From Diphasiastrum complanatum (Eukaryota > Streptophyta > Lycopodiopsida > Lycopodiales > Lycopodiaceae), in assembly GCA_029204225.1 (NCBI GenBank), contig CM055096.1, positions 59,254,397 through 59,318,396 of the forward strand: 64,000 nt of DNA, written 5' to 3'. Made by a program: the position numbers and the translations under genes. Within the stretch, counting starts at the first letter, position 1; the number at the start of each line of letters is the position of its first letter. The notes under the pieces were generated by a model. That model did no database searches. It saw only the letters and a list, made by a program, of their open reading frames with translations, and was not told where the DNA came from. Shown here piece after piece: positions 21,149-33,157 of the stretch.

Positions 21149-21910
21149 TGGCAACTTCAATTGGAGTCATGTTGGAAGCCAATGATAGGCTTACCTCAAG
21201 TAACTATTCATTATGGAAAGTGAGGATGGAGTCACTTCTTGAGATGAATGATGTTTTGGATATTGTTGTAGGTTTGTAGGAGAGACCAGCAACACAACAA
21301 GATCAATTGAGGTATGACAAGAGGGCCAAGAAGGCTCTACACATGATAAAGATGAATGTTACCAATGAACTTCTCAAGGAAGTTGGTAAGTGCACATCAT
21401 CTTTGGAAGCTTGGAATTCATTGAAGAAGCTTTATGAATCCAAGTCTACTTCTAGAGTGTTGACTCTAAGAAGACAAATCTTTTCTTGTTTGCAAAAGAA
21501 TGAAGAAAGTCCAAGTACTTTTGTTTTGAGAATGAAAGCAATGAATGATGAGTTAGCTTGCATAGATGAAAGCATTGAAGGAGAGCTTATTCAAGTGATT
21601 CTTAATGGCTTGTTGGATGCTCATTCTAACATTGTTCAAAGTATTGCTATTCAAAAGACTTTGCCAAGTTTGATGGATCTTCAAGAGATCTTGATCAATG
21701 AGAAATATAGGCTTCAAGCAAGAGGTGGATCTACATCGACACTTCAAGAGGATGCTATGTTCACAAAGGGCAAATTCAAGGGCAAAACCAAAAGCAAGTG
21801 GTCTAAAGGGCAAGATCAAGTGGATGCTTCTTCAAGTGGCAAAAAGAAGGATAGATCAAAGCTCAAGTGCTTCTATTGTGGCATCAAAGGACACTTTGCA
21901 AGTGAGTGCT
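21149..21910 (+). pseudogene. Copia A gag, split by copia B inside the zinc knuckle
   Basis: MATSIGVMLEANDRLTSSNYSLWK at 21149 is the typical start of this copia clade. One TAG (about 21276) interrupts it, then the frame is open from 21307: DKRAKKALHMIKMNV, SLEAWNSLKKLYESKS, VILNGLLDAHSNIVQSIA, lysine-rich linker, and zinc knuckle CFYCGIKGHFASEC. The final Cys of the knuckle is exactly where copia B entered; the reading frame resumes at 28050. The gag of copia C is a close relative. Confidence 0.9.
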
Positions 21911-22590
21911 TGTAAAAATTACAGCAAATAAGGATCCTAAAACACTTGAAATCATGAGGGAAACAATAGATTATGATTTCATAAGATTAGCACAAGTTGA
22001 ACCATCAAAATCCATCAAAAATCTATGCTTGAACCTCACTAAATGGCCCAAATCCTTGAAGAAGGCTTCACACGTGTGAAAGTACGGCCTCCCACAGTCT
22101 GAGTACTGTACACCAGACCTACATTCAATCCTATAATCATTAGTAATCACAAGTACTCAAACAATTATGAACATAGAGAGCAATTGCACCATTATGAGAG
22201 AAAAAACATGAAATTGCTTGATTGATTTTGGTGAGATATCATCACCTATATATACATGATCCATCACGGTTTTGGACAGGTATGAGTAGCCCTAAACTTA
22301 TCCCTAATGCTAATTTTGGTGGATCTTTCATCCCTACCAGGTTAGGGTTGGAATCTTGGAGATCCCTCAACAATGCAAAAATTACCAAAAATAGCTCCTA
22401 TTTTTTCTCCCTTGTATCTAAGCATAATTTGGACTCATTCCAAAGGTTCTAACACTTAGGTCTACTTGAGAACATCCTTATGGATGGAATCCTATGCTAT
22501 TTGGCACGTGTGACAAGCCACATCATGACCATCTAACTATTTACAAGTCATATGACCAAAACTAGTAAGCTAGAATTGTGAATTTTAACA
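21911..22590 (-). repeat. 3' LTR of copia B
   Basis: 680 bases, TGTAAAAATT... to ...ATTTTAACA, paired with 27368-28049. It contains a palindromic TTCACACGTGTGAA near 22070 and a TATA-like 'tatatatacatg' near 22243. Confidence 0.93.
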
Positions 22591-22604
22591 CTCCTCCTCA
22601 CTAT

Positions 22605-24680
22605 CTAGCTTGGTTCAATCATTGCTTTACTCATCACTCCAAGTGATGATCTGAACTTCATAAAAGGTGTCTTTTGAAGTGGTTTAGTAAGTATATCATC
22701 TACACATTCATTGCTTGGAACATGCTCCAAAGCAATCTCCTTGGCTTGCATCATTTCTCTCACAAAGTGATGGCATATCTCAATGTGCTTAGATCTTGCA
22801 TGGAAGATTGGGTTAGATGCAAGGTGTTGGGCTGATATATTGTCATTGTAGATGATTGGTGCCTCCTCTGAATCCATGATCTTTAGTTCCACCAATAATC
22901 TCTTGATCCAAAGTACCTCCTTTGTAGTGGTGGTCAAAGCTTTGTACTCGGCCTCGGTTGAAGATAGAGATATAGTTTCTTGCTTTTTTGAAAGCCATGA
23001 AACCACACCTTCTCCTATGAAAGTTGAATAGGCACTTGTTGATTTCCTATCCCTCTTGTCCCTTGCAAAATCTGAATCACTAAATGCATGAAGTTTAATT
23101 ACATCTCTTCTATATAGAATCCCAAAATCCAATGCACCCGAGATGTATCTTAGAATCCTCTTAGCCTTTTTCCAATGGATATTCAATGGCTTTTGCATGG
23201 ATTGGCTCAACCTACATACACTAAAGCTAAGATCTGGTCTAGTTATAGTGATCCACATTAAGGAACCTATAAGTTTCCTAAACAAAGTGATGTCCATAAA
23301 GGATCTTTCATCATCTTCATTTGGCACTTTTACATCTTGCTCAATTGGTGTGTCAACACTTTTGCATACTTCCATATTAAACTTCTTCAAAAGACTTTGA
23401 GCATAGTTTACTTGACTTATAAAGATAAAATCAGACCCTCTAAGTACTTCTATGCCTAAGATGAAGTGAAGTCACCCTAGATCTACCATCTTGAACTCTA
23501 AGGATAGATCTATCTTGATTTTTTCAATACCATCAACACTATTTCCACTAATGATGATGTCATCTACATAAATGAGTAAAAGTACAATACCAACATCATC
23601 AAAATTAATGTAAAGAGTGGGATCATATTCACTTTGAACAAAAGAAAGTGAAATAAGATAGCAATGTAGTCTTGAATTCCAAGATCTTGAGGCTTGCTTC
23701 AAGCCATAGATGCTTCTTTGGAGATGGCATACTTTGTTCTCCATTCCATGCTTGATGAACCCTTGTGGCTGCTCCATATAGATATCCTCTTCCAAAAAAC
23801 CATTCAAGAAAGCATTAGAGACATCCATTTGACATAGAATCCATCCAAAATGTGATGCAAGTGCAATGATTAGCCTTATTGTGACCATCTTGGCCACGGG
23901 TGCAAAAGTTTTCTCATAGTCTATCCCTCTCTCTTGAGCATAACCTTTTGCAACTAATCTTGCTTTATGTTTGTTGACACTCCCATTTGCATTCAACTTA
24001 AGCTTGAAGACCCACTTGCATCCTATTACATTCCTTTGAGGTCTCTCAACAAGCAACCAAGTTTCATTCTCAATCAAGGCATCATACTCATCCAACATAG
24101 CTTTATACCATTCTTTGGAGTTCAATGCATCTTCAACATTAGATGGTTCTTCAAAACTAGATAAAGCATAAGAAGTGGATGAGATACCCTCAACTTGCTG
24201 TCCTTTGCCTTGATATGTGAGCCTTGATGGCTCCACTTTTGCCCTTGAAGATATCCTTGGTGTGATAGGTGGGTTTGGTGCTTGCTCCTCCATGAGCTCC
24301 TCCTCAAAACCAAGATCTCGCTCCTCGGCCATCTTCTTCTTGATTGTTGGAGCACTTGAGCCTTCTTCAAGCATATGCATATGATGTTCATCAAAGATGA
24401 CATCCCTTGAAACAACAAATTTGTTCAAGGATGGGAGATAGACTTTGTAGCCCTTTCTTGAGCTTGCATATCCAAGCATGATCCCTCTTGTGGAAGATGG
24501 ATCCTCCTTGGTTCTTGTTTCCAATGGCACATGCACATAACATATACACCCAAAAACTTTCAAGTGATTAAGATTGGGTTTCTTTCCATACAACATGCCT
24601 TCAATTGCTTTGCAAGACACCCTATACATCAAGTAGTTTGCACATACAAGAGACTCACCCCAAAAGGATTTGACAAACAA
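22605..24680 (-). pseudogene. Copia B integrase end, reverse transcriptase and RNase H
   Basis: Frame 24680-23472 (402 codons) starts in the integrase C-terminus (YGKKPNLNHLKVFGCICYVHVP, RGIMLGYASSRKGYKVY) and runs into RT: EWYKAMLDEYDALIENETW, KWVFKLKLNANGSVNKHKARLVAKGY, FAPVAKMVTIRLI, QMDVSNAFLNGFLEEDIYM, IYGLKQASRSWN and catalytic LLIYVDDIIIS. A TGA at 23469 separates it from frame 23390-22605 with RNase H: YISGALDFGILY, SDSDFARDKRDRKSTSAY, SSTEAEYKALTT and the end NECVDDILTKPL. All catalytic motifs are readable; the stop and the frameshift at about 24670 disable it. Confidence 0.95.
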
Positions 24681-26572
24681 GCATCTAATCTTAAAGCCTT
24701 AGAACATTCACATAATGTTCTATTCCTTCTTTCAACAACTCCATTCTGTTGAGGAGTGTAAGGACAAGAAGTCTCTTTCTTGATCCCTTCCTCCTCACAA
24801 AAGGCCTTGAACTCATTGGAGATGAATTCTCCACCATTGTCACTTCTAAGAATCTTGATGCTATGATTATGATGCTTTTCCACAAACAACTTGAACTTTA
24901 CAAAAGTATCAAACACTTGAGACTTGAAGGAAAGTAAGAACACCCAACAATATCTTGAGTAGTCATCAATGAAGGTTAAAAACATGGATGAACCTCCATT
25001 ATATTTGGTGCTAGCAATGTGCACATCCGAGTGTATGAGCTCAAGAGGATGAGATGACCTTGTGATGGAGTTAGGAAACACCTTCTTATGTGCCTTGGAT
25101 AAGGCACAAGCTTCACAAACCTTGTCTTCCTTCCCAATAGACCTTGGTAGGCCTAAAGCATACTCCTCCTTGATCATAGCCTCCATGGAACCCAAGTTGA
25201 CATGTCCAAGTCTTTTGTGCCATAAAGTAAAGGTAGATATCTTGCTCTTCTCGGCCAACATGACAACATTAGTATCCACAAATGCATCCAACTTATAAAG
25301 TTTGCGAAGTCTAGTGCCCTTAGCCACTATCTTACCCTTCTTCTTGATGAAACATTCATTTGAAGAAAAGTCAACATTGAAACCATTGTCTACCATTTGG
25401 CCAACACTTAGTAGATTCTTTGTTATTGTAGGAATGTACAAAACACCTTCTATGTTGATCTTTTTGGAAGATCCTAAGCAAAGGGGGATGCTACCAACTC
25501 CTTCAATCTTACAAGCTTCATCATTTGCTGTATAGATAGACTTTATAGGTCCATCATAAGATAAGAGAGAAGAGAGAAACTCCCTTTTACTAGTCATGTG
25601 TGAACTAGCACCCGAGTCAATCCACCAAGGATCTTCTCCTTTGAAACTTGTTGAAGAAAATATGGACATCATGAGAGAGTCCTCATGTGAACTCTCCTCC
25701 TCCTCCTCTTTGCTCATGTTGTCTTGGCTTTGATCTTGCTTCCTCTTGAAGCATTCCGAGGCATAATGCCCCATCTTGCTACAATAGTAGCACTTCACCT
25801 TTGATTTGTCCTTCTTGACTTTGGTGGTTGATGGAGATGCCTTTGAGGGTCCTTCTTGATCCTCAAGCTTTGTAGACTTCTTGAATGTTGATCCTTTGTC
25901 TTTGGACTTGCCTTTGACTTTGGTGAAGAGAGCTTGGTCATCTCCACCTTGGATGGAAAGCCTATCCATCCTCTCTTGCATTTGGCTCCTTCTTGATTCC
26001 TCGGCCATGAGTGTGCCTTGGAGTTCTTCAAGTATGGGTAGCTTACCCATAATTGCATATCCCTGAACCAAATTGTCAAATTCAAAGCTTAGTCCATTCA
26101 ATATAAGTTGAACAAGCTCTTCATCCTTGATAGGGTCACCTATAAAGGCTAGCTCTTTGTTCAATTCCTTTACTCTTAGGACAAAAGTATGTGCACTCTC
26201 TCCTTTCTTTTGATAGCTTCTATAGATTTGATTCTTCAAAGCTAACATTCTAGTTTGGTTCTTGGATTCGTAGACCTTTTGCAAAGTTTCCCAAGCATCT
26301 TGAGCTGAAGTGCAATCTCCTACCTATCTTAAGAGTTCATTTGCAACATTCATTTTTATGCAATGTAGTGCAACATTGCACCTCTTGATGTATTTGGCTT
26401 TTTCTTGAGGATGAATAGGTTCACCCTCCTTACCATTTACAATTTCCATCAGATCTTGCATGATCATGATAGATTCCATTCTAACTTTCCATATGGAATA
26501 GTTAGTTTTGTTGAGCCTTTCATTAGTATCCAAAGATATGCATTTATAGATGCCATCTAGTCTCCTAATCAA
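24629..26572 (-). pseudogene. Copia B gag, protease and integrase core
   Basis: Gag begins at 26572; one TAG (about 26321) breaks it before VGDCTSAQDAWETLQKVYESK. The 551-codon frame 26284-24629 carries gag (VLRVKELNKELAFIGD, LILNGLSFEFDNLVQGYA), zinc knuckle CYYCSKMGHYASEC, and protease WWIDSGASSHMT (DSGA intact). It also carries the GAG-pre-integrase domain LWHKRLGHVNLGSMEAM...CEACALSK, and the integrase core with LIHSDVH, FIDDYSRYCWVF, LRSDNGGEF and PQQNGVVERRNRTL (all three acidic residues present). Frame is lost at LRLDACLSNPF. Confidence 0.95.
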
Positions 26573-27367
26573 GGACTTGACACAAATGAAGGTTACTTCT
26601 ATTGATTTGATTGAAGGTCTACCTTATCCCACTTCTTAGGGACCTGAAAAGATCAGTAATAGACTTCCTATAAAGATCTAAGAATGATCTCTAACAAAAT
26701 CAAATCATAGAATACTAGAAACAATGCACTTGCTTGATTGAAGTAGACAATACTAGTAGAATTGCCCCTCTTTCTATAAAGAACATTAAAGCTTCCAAAT
26801 GATCTGATCAAGAGTGAATTTCAGCAACCTAATATACTTCCAAAATCACTTGTAAAAGATCTAAATGGAACTTAATGAGGATGCAACACAATCTACTATC
26901 CAATCACAAGCAAAAAATGATCAAAATTGATGAAAAATTGATCTAATTTGGTGCATAAGTCAAGCAATGGTTGGACTGAACCTAAATCACTTTAGGAGGT
27001 GTCTACTACACCTTAGAACAGCCTTGAAGAGTCCCCAAACCTCTGATCTTCCCTCTCCTTCAATGCTAGAAAGCCTCCTTTATGAAATCACCTCCAAAAC
27101 TCGCTTAGAAATCAATGCTTGGAGCAAGCAAAACTTGTTATCTTGGTAATGTGAATTGAATTCAACTTTGCCTCTAGTTTTAGACACCTAAACACCTGCA
27201 AATGAAGTCACACAATGCCAATCTCCAATGTATTTGACTCACTTTGAGTTCTAGAATCAATACTAGATGCTAAGATCCAATCTACACAAGATTTAGATCA
27301 AAAATTGTGATCAAATTGAATGAAAACCAAGGATTTAGCTCATTTCAGCCTTTAGGCTCTGATACCA
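26573..27367 (-). other. Copia B 5' leader between primer site and gag
   Basis: Non-coding on both strands. It ends at 27355-27367 in GGCTCTGATACCA, complement of the primer-binding site. The ATG used for gag is downstream of this. Nothing else is recognised. Confidence 0.6.
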
Positions 27368-28049
27368 TGTGAAAATTACAGCAAATAAGGATCCTAAAAC
27401 ACTTGAAATGATGAGGGAAACAATAGATTATGATTTCATAAGATTAGCACAAGTTGAACCATCAAAATCCATCAAAAATCTATGCTTGAACCTCACTAAA
27501 TGGCCCAAATCCTTGAAGAAGGCTTCACACGTGTGAAAGTACTGCCTCCCACAGTCTGAGTACTGTACACCAGACCTAAATTCAATCCTATAATCATTAG
27601 TAATCACAAGTACTGAAACAATTATGAACATAGAGAGCAATTGCACCATTATGAGAGAAAGAACATGAAATTGCTTGATTGATTTTGGTGAGATATCATC
27701 ACCTATATATACATGATCCATCACGGTTTTGGACAGGTATGAGTAGCCCTAAACTTATCCCTAATGCTAATTTTGTTGGATCTTTCATCCCTACCAAGTT
27801 AGGGTTGGAATCTTGGAGATCCCTCAACAATGCAAAAACTACCATAAATAGCTCCTATTTTTTCTCCCTTGTATCTAAGCATAATTTGGACTCATTCCAA
27901 AGGTTCTAACACTTAGGTCTACTTGAGAACATCCTTATGAATGGAATCCTATGCTATTTGGCACGTGTGACAAGCCACATCATGACCATCTAACTATTTA
28001 CAAGTCATATGACCAAAACTAGTCAAGCTAGAATTGTGAATTTTTAACA
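27368..28049 (-). repeat. 5' LTR of copia B
   Basis: 682 bases, TGTGAAAATT... to ...TTTTTAACA, directly next to the primer-binding site. It contains TTCACACGTGTGAA near 27525. The TSD GTGCT follows at 28050. Confidence 0.95.
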
Positions 28050-29770
28050 GTGCTACAAGAAGAAGAGAGATCAAGGAGACAAGCAAGGTAATCTTACTCT
28101 TGATGAGGATGGTTTGGATGTGCAAGATGCAAATGATGATGCTTTTGTGATGTCTTCATGTATGCTTGCTAATGATGGAGATCTAGATCCTTGGTGGATT
28201 GATAGTGGAGCAAGTTCACACATAACCTTTCACAAAGAGTACTTCACTTCTTTGTTGGCATATGGAGATGACAAGAGGGTGATCTACACGACCAATGATG
28301 GTGATTGTGCAATCAAAGGGATTGGCACAATTCCTATTTCTCTCTCTACAAATAGGAATGTTCATTTGGAAGATGTCTTGTTTATTCCATCTATTACCAA
28401 GAATTTGCTTAGTGTGAGTCAAATGCTAAGTAAGGGCCTCAAGGTGGAGTTTGATGGAGATGCTTGTTTGATCAAAAGGAAGGATGTCTTGATTGGAAAA
28501 GGTAAAAGGCAAGGGAAGTTGTTCAAACTTGATGCTTGTGTTATTGCTAACCAAGTTGGATGTGTTGCAAGGGAGCAAATTTCTATTCAAGAGGTTTGGC
28601 ACAAAAGGATGGGACACCTCAACTTCAAGTCATTGGAGGTAATGGCAAGGAAGAAGGTTGTGATTGGTCTTCCAAGTTCCTTAAGTAATGACAAGCATGT
28701 TTGTGAGTCTTGTGCTTTGTCTAAGTCACATAGACTACCTTATACTAGATCTATTTCTAGATCTACAAAGCCTTTTCAACTTGTACATTTGGATATTCAT
28801 GGATTTACTACAATTAACAATAGTGGAGCTAAGATGTATGTAACATTCATTGATGATTTTAGTAGATTTTGTTGGATCTATCTACTAAAGAGCAAGGATG
28901 AAGTGTATGATGTCTTTATCAAGTTCATGAATGCAAGGGAGAACCAATTTTCCACAAAGATCAAGTGCTTGAGAGGTGACAATGGTGGTGAGTACATATC
29001 TAACAAGTTCAAGGCCTTTTGTGATGAGCATGGGATCAAGAGGGAGTATACAACATCAAGGACCCCACAACAAAATGGAGTGGCTGAAAGGAAGAATAGG
29101 ACTTTATGTGAAAGTGCTAAAGCTATGAGGTTAAGTGCTAATCTTGACAAACCATTTTGGGATCAAGCTTTGTTGTGTGCCAATTTCTTATGCAATAGGT
29201 GGCCGAGTGCTATTTTGGATGGAAGGACACCTTTTGAGATGCTATTCAAGAGGAGGCTGAGTGTCAACTTTCTAAGAACCTTTGGATGCACATGATATGT
29301 CAACATTACTCTTGATGATAGGACCAAGGAGGATCCATCTTCAAGAAGAGGTATTTTTGTTGGATATAGTGAGGTGAGTAAAGCCTACAAGGTTTACATT
29401 CCTTCTACTAACAAAGTGATTGTTGGTAGAGATGTCATTTTTGATGAGGGAAACAATCCAAAGGTGTCTTCAAGCATGATTGATGGTAAACTAGATGGAT
29501 CTAACATTCTTGATGTTGATGAGAAGGATCCTACTTTGGATGGTGGTGATGATGGACCTTCATCAAGTCAAAAGCCAAGGAGAACATCAAGAGAAAGACA
29601 AGTACCTTCAAGGCTCACATATGATCAAAAGGGTAAGCAAGTAGTTTCTGAAAGTTATGTTGCTTTCCTAACCTCTTTGGATGAGCCTACAAGTGTAGAT
29701 CAAGCAAGGAAAGAGGAGGAGTGGATCCAAGCAATGGATCTCGAGTATCAAGCTCTTATGAAGAGTGGAA
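28050..29770 (+). pseudogene. Copia A protease, integrase and linker to RT
   Basis: The frame resumes from the zinc knuckle and is open to a TGA at 29295. It has protease WWIDSGASSHIT, VWHKRMGHLNFKSLEVM...CESCALSK (GAG-pre-integrase) and the integrase core with LVHLDIHG, FIDDFSRFCWIYLL, LRGDNGGEY and PQQNGVAERKNRTLCE. The core reads LRGD where copies usually have LRSD. After the TGA (FGCT-stop-YVN) the frame continues with RRGIFVGYSEVSKAYKVY and the linker to RT (RERQVPSRLTYDQKG), ending at EWIQAMDLEYQALMKS. At this point the expected RT does not follow. Confidence 0.92.
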
Positions 29771-30588
29771 CATCTTTTGGAGGATCTTCTTGTGTACATG
29801 GAGCTATGCAAGTGGATGGATGTTATCTTGCTGTAAAAGCAAGTAATGGATCTAGAAAACAAATTTTGTTCAATGACTTTGATGGTCAAGCTGAAGATCA
29901 AGAAATTGATCTCAAAGCGCTTCAACTAGTCAAAAGGGAAGTTGGCAATTTGGAGCTAGTCAAGAGCATCAAAGGAGAGGTAATTGGCAAAGGTGTTATG
30001 GATATGTTTTTGCAGCATATTGAAGACTCAATTAAGGTCAAAGGAGCAGCAAAGAAGTGTTGTTTAAGTTTACTTTACTTGTTCTATCTCATGTTTGCGC
30101 AATTTCATGTGGATGTGTGCAAATTGTCAAGATATGGTAAAACTAGCTACGTTGGTGAGCATTGTTTTGATGTTGGATTTGTACTAGCATTCTTGACTGA
30201 TTTTGCTGATGGAAATGAAGCTATTGAAGGTTCATTATGTCACTCATCCATGGCTAAGTTCTCAAGTGTTGAGCTACTTGGTGCCAATACTTGGAGATTG
30301 TCAATTTTTGGTGAATTCATGGTCATTTTCTTGTGTCAAGTAGATCTTGAAGATGGACTAGTGCAAACTACTTGGTTTATGGAGTCATGTGCTGCTGGAT
30401 TGGCGTCATTAATGTACTCCCCTACTCATGGATTTCCAAGGTTTGATGGTTTCTTGTGGCAAGATGAAGATGGAGGCTCATTCATGGAGTATCATGGTGG
30501 ATACAAGGCAACAAAGGACAAAGGAGGAGGAGACATGCAAGCAAAAGTTTATCACTCACATTTATTGTTTGTTTGCTGTATTTTTCCA
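29771..30588 (+). other. Open, non-copia segment joined in frame between two copia pieces
   Basis: About 270 codons without a stop, in the same frame as the copia A linker before it and the copia D RT after it. It replaces roughly the first half of RT. I do not recognise the protein: it begins GGSSCVHGAMQVDGCYLAVK and includes LVKREVGNLELVKSIKGE and the Cys-rich stretch KKCCLSLLYLFYLMFAQ. A GA-rich run AAAGGAGGAGGAG near 30519 resembles a polypurine tract, so this may be the 3' untranslated part of copia A brought in by deletion. It could also be captured host sequence. Confidence 0.4.
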
Positions 30589-31890
30589 GAGCATGTCGAT
30601 TACACTGAGACTTTCAGTCCAGTAGTCAAGCATTATTTTATTCGACTTTTATTATCGTTTGTTGTTGCAGCAGATTTGGAAATACATCATGTACAGACAT
30701 CATTCTCAATGGAGTTATTGAAGAGGACATTTACATGGTGCAACCCGAAGGTTATATTATTGAGGGTAAACACCATCATGTGTGTAAACTCCATAAGGCA
30801 CTTTATGGCTTGAAGCAATCTGTTCGAGCATGGTTTCAAAGGACCAATATTCTCCTTATTGATCATGACTACATGCCAAGCTCTTCAGGTTCTAATGTTT
30901 ACTTCAAAGCAGTGCAGCAGTCTTTTATCATTATCACTCTATACGTGGATGATACATTTCTTCTCAGCAACAGTACCGATTTGATAAAAGAAGACAAGAC
31001 AATGTTATCTTCTAAATTGGATCTGGACGAAGCTCATTTCTGCCTTGGTATTCAAATCACAAAGACAAAAATCAAAAGTTAATCTACATTACACAACAGA
31101 GGTACATCTACAATATGTTAGTCAAATATAATCTGATTAATTGCAAGTCAGCTCTCTCACCAATGATCCTAGGTCTCAAATTGTCAAAGGACCAGTGTCC
31201 TCAAACAATTCATGAGAAGCAGAGATGCATGAGTATCCTTACCATTCTATTATAGGGTCTCTTATGTATGCCATGATCTGTACCAGGCCGGACATAGCTT
31301 TTGCAGTCAGCTCGCTCAATCAGTTTATGACTAACCCCTGTGTAACACATTGGAAGGCTCTTAAGAACCAGAGTCATGAGATATCTTCAAGCAACTATGG
31401 ACTTTTGCATTTATTATGGAGCAGTTGACAACGACAGACTCAATTTACTCAGTGGTTACACAGATGCAAGTGGGCAGGAGATGTAGACACTCGTAAATCT
31501 ACTTCCGAATTTACATTCTTTTTCAACAATGGTTCAATTTTCTGGAACGGTCACAAGCAATCTTTGATAGCTCTATCCTCCACTGAATCAAAGTATATCG
31601 TAGCCTCACAAGCTACAAAGAATGTAGTTTGGTTAAGGAACTTACTTTCAGATATCGGTCTGAATCAATCTGCTCTGACATTATTATTTTGTGATAATCA
31701 AAGTGCCATTGCCTTATCAGCCAACCCTAGATTTCATTCTAGGAGTAAGTGACATTAAAATGAAGTATCACTTTGTCAGAAGCAAAGTTCTCAACGAAGA
31801 GGTTAGATTGCAGGATTGTCAAACGCAAGATATGACAACAAATATTTTTACCAAAAGTATAAGCAACTGCAACTCCCCCCTATGTTCCTA
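30589..31890 (+). pseudogene. Copia D reverse transcriptase and RNase H remnant
   Basis: It starts at HVDYTETFSPVVKHYFIRLL. RT continues after a frameshift at about 30735 with KLHKALYGLKQSVRAWFQ and catalytic LYVDDTFLLS, then a stop at 31081. RNase H pieces follow: YHSIIGSLMYAMICTRPDIAFAVS, SLIALSSTESKYIVASQATK, FCDNQSAIALSANPRFHSRSK and a last piece ending DMTTNIFTKS. The RT start before DYTETF and about 750 bases of the integrase-RT linker are missing, lost together with the right end of copia A. Confidence 0.85.
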
Positions 31891-32413
31891 ACATGTTTTT
31901 TACAGGAGGATTTGGAACAAGATTTCTAATTCTCAGCATCTTATTATTGGAATCATGTTCTTATATTCCTAACAGTCCATACAACTTGGACATCTTGATT
32001 TATAATCAATTATCTATGAACTTGAACAAAATAAGCTGATTCAAAACATTGTGGATTGATGCATGCTGATTACAACATTAGTTGAGCGAAATCCAACAAT
32101 GAAATAAGTAACTAAATCAACCATTGCAGATCACTCAACACCATTTGAAAGCTTCCCCAAGAAATCATGAAATTGCATCAAGATTCTTACAAATTCGCAG
32201 CATCTTTACAAAAAACCCATGTAGAAGTGCACTCTACCATAATTTCGAGAAGTATGCTACTTATCTGGAATTTGTGAATCCAACTCCATAATTCCCTTGA
32301 GAAAAAATAGCACTCCAACCGGGATGTAAATCCAAGTGCTTCAGCTTCCAAATCGATGTAGAGCTTGCCTCCACTCCTATCCAAGACCACATCTTAGGCT
32401 GGCTCTGATATTA
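31891..32413. other. Non-coding, nothing recognised
   Basis: It follows the end of copia RNase H. A copia D 3' LTR was expected here (starting TGTCAG) but is not seen. The right edge (32395-32413) reads GGCTCTGATATTA, a decayed primer-binding site for the next LTR. Confidence 0.45.
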
Positions 32414-32891
32414 ATGTAAAGACCCTAAAGGAATAACCCCTAAGATGAGGATAGAAGAACACAATAGGAGAGGCAATGGAGCCAAACCGCCCAACCAATC
32501 CTAGATCAAAACTAGATCTAGCCCCCAAGCCATGCCATGTGAAACAAGAGGAGAAGAGAGAACCTAGTAACCTAAACCCAATATGTCGATGGGAGAATCC
32601 CTACCTCATTATATAGAGAGTAGAGTCATGTGCATGAAACCATGCAACCCCTATGTAGGTCAACTATAAATGATCACATCTCTTCATGCAGTCCTCCTGC
32701 TTATATCCGTCACACAGACATGCAATACTCCATATGTCTCAATTAGAGTGTCTGGGTCCTCTCAAAGTTATTAGCCATAAACTGGCCTTGACATGGATTA
32801 AATCAGGGCATGACCAACAATCTTGAATACCAGAGGGCTGGTCTACCATATTAGGACTATTTTAGGTCCTTAACCGAATATGGCCATAACA
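32414..32891 (-). repeat. Gypsy-type LTR
   Basis: It starts TGTAAAGACCC after a decayed primer-binding-site word and ends GGCCATAACA. It is followed on its right by gypsy integrase sequence on minus, so it stands where a 3' LTR would be. TATA-like 'attatatagag' near 32617. Confidence 0.55.
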
Positions 32892-33157
32892 AGTTCACCT
32901 TCTAGAATTAGGGAATCCTTCTGACTAAGTTGCTCTTTTAAACAACTTACATGGAAAATAGGACCCCAACTCCAATCGAAAGATCTAGCAGATAAGCAAC
33001 CCGCTTGATTTTTTTACAATCTTGTAAGGGCCGGTATACCTTGGAACTAGCTTATGACATTTTCCAATTCTTAGTACCTTAGAATCCTTAGGAATCTAGA
33101 GATACACCCAGATTTCAACCTCAATTTCTCAAGGTGAGCCTATGGTTAGCATACTAA
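32892..33157 (-). pseudogene. Gypsy integrase C-terminal fragment
   Basis: The nucleotide sequence is closely similar to 1550-1800 of the first gypsy ('tctagaattagggaatccttc', 'taagttgctcttttaaacaacttacatgg'), that is, the stretch encoding the integrase C-terminus before the chromodomain. Frames are broken. It stops abruptly at about 33157, where copia sequence begins. Confidence 0.8.

Larger units (their letters stand above)
21911..28049 (-). mobile_element. Copia B, complete nested LTR retrotransposon
   Basis: 6139 bases with two LTRs (21911-22590 and 27368-28049) that differ at about a dozen positions by eye. The target duplication GTGCT is perfect, at 21906-21910 and 28050-28054. On minus the primer-binding site TGGTATCAGAGCC lies next to the right LTR (27355-27367), and the polypurine tract GTGAGGAGGAG beside the left LTR. 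Gag-pol reads 26572 to 22605 with only two stops and one frameshift. It is the youngest clear insertion here and sits inside copia A's gag. A truncated relative is at 57210-57959. Confidence 0.95.

Noticed and set aside
29374-30813. A single 479-codon gene
   Set aside because: Its two ends are copia integrase linker and copia RT from two different elements; it is a chimera by deletion.
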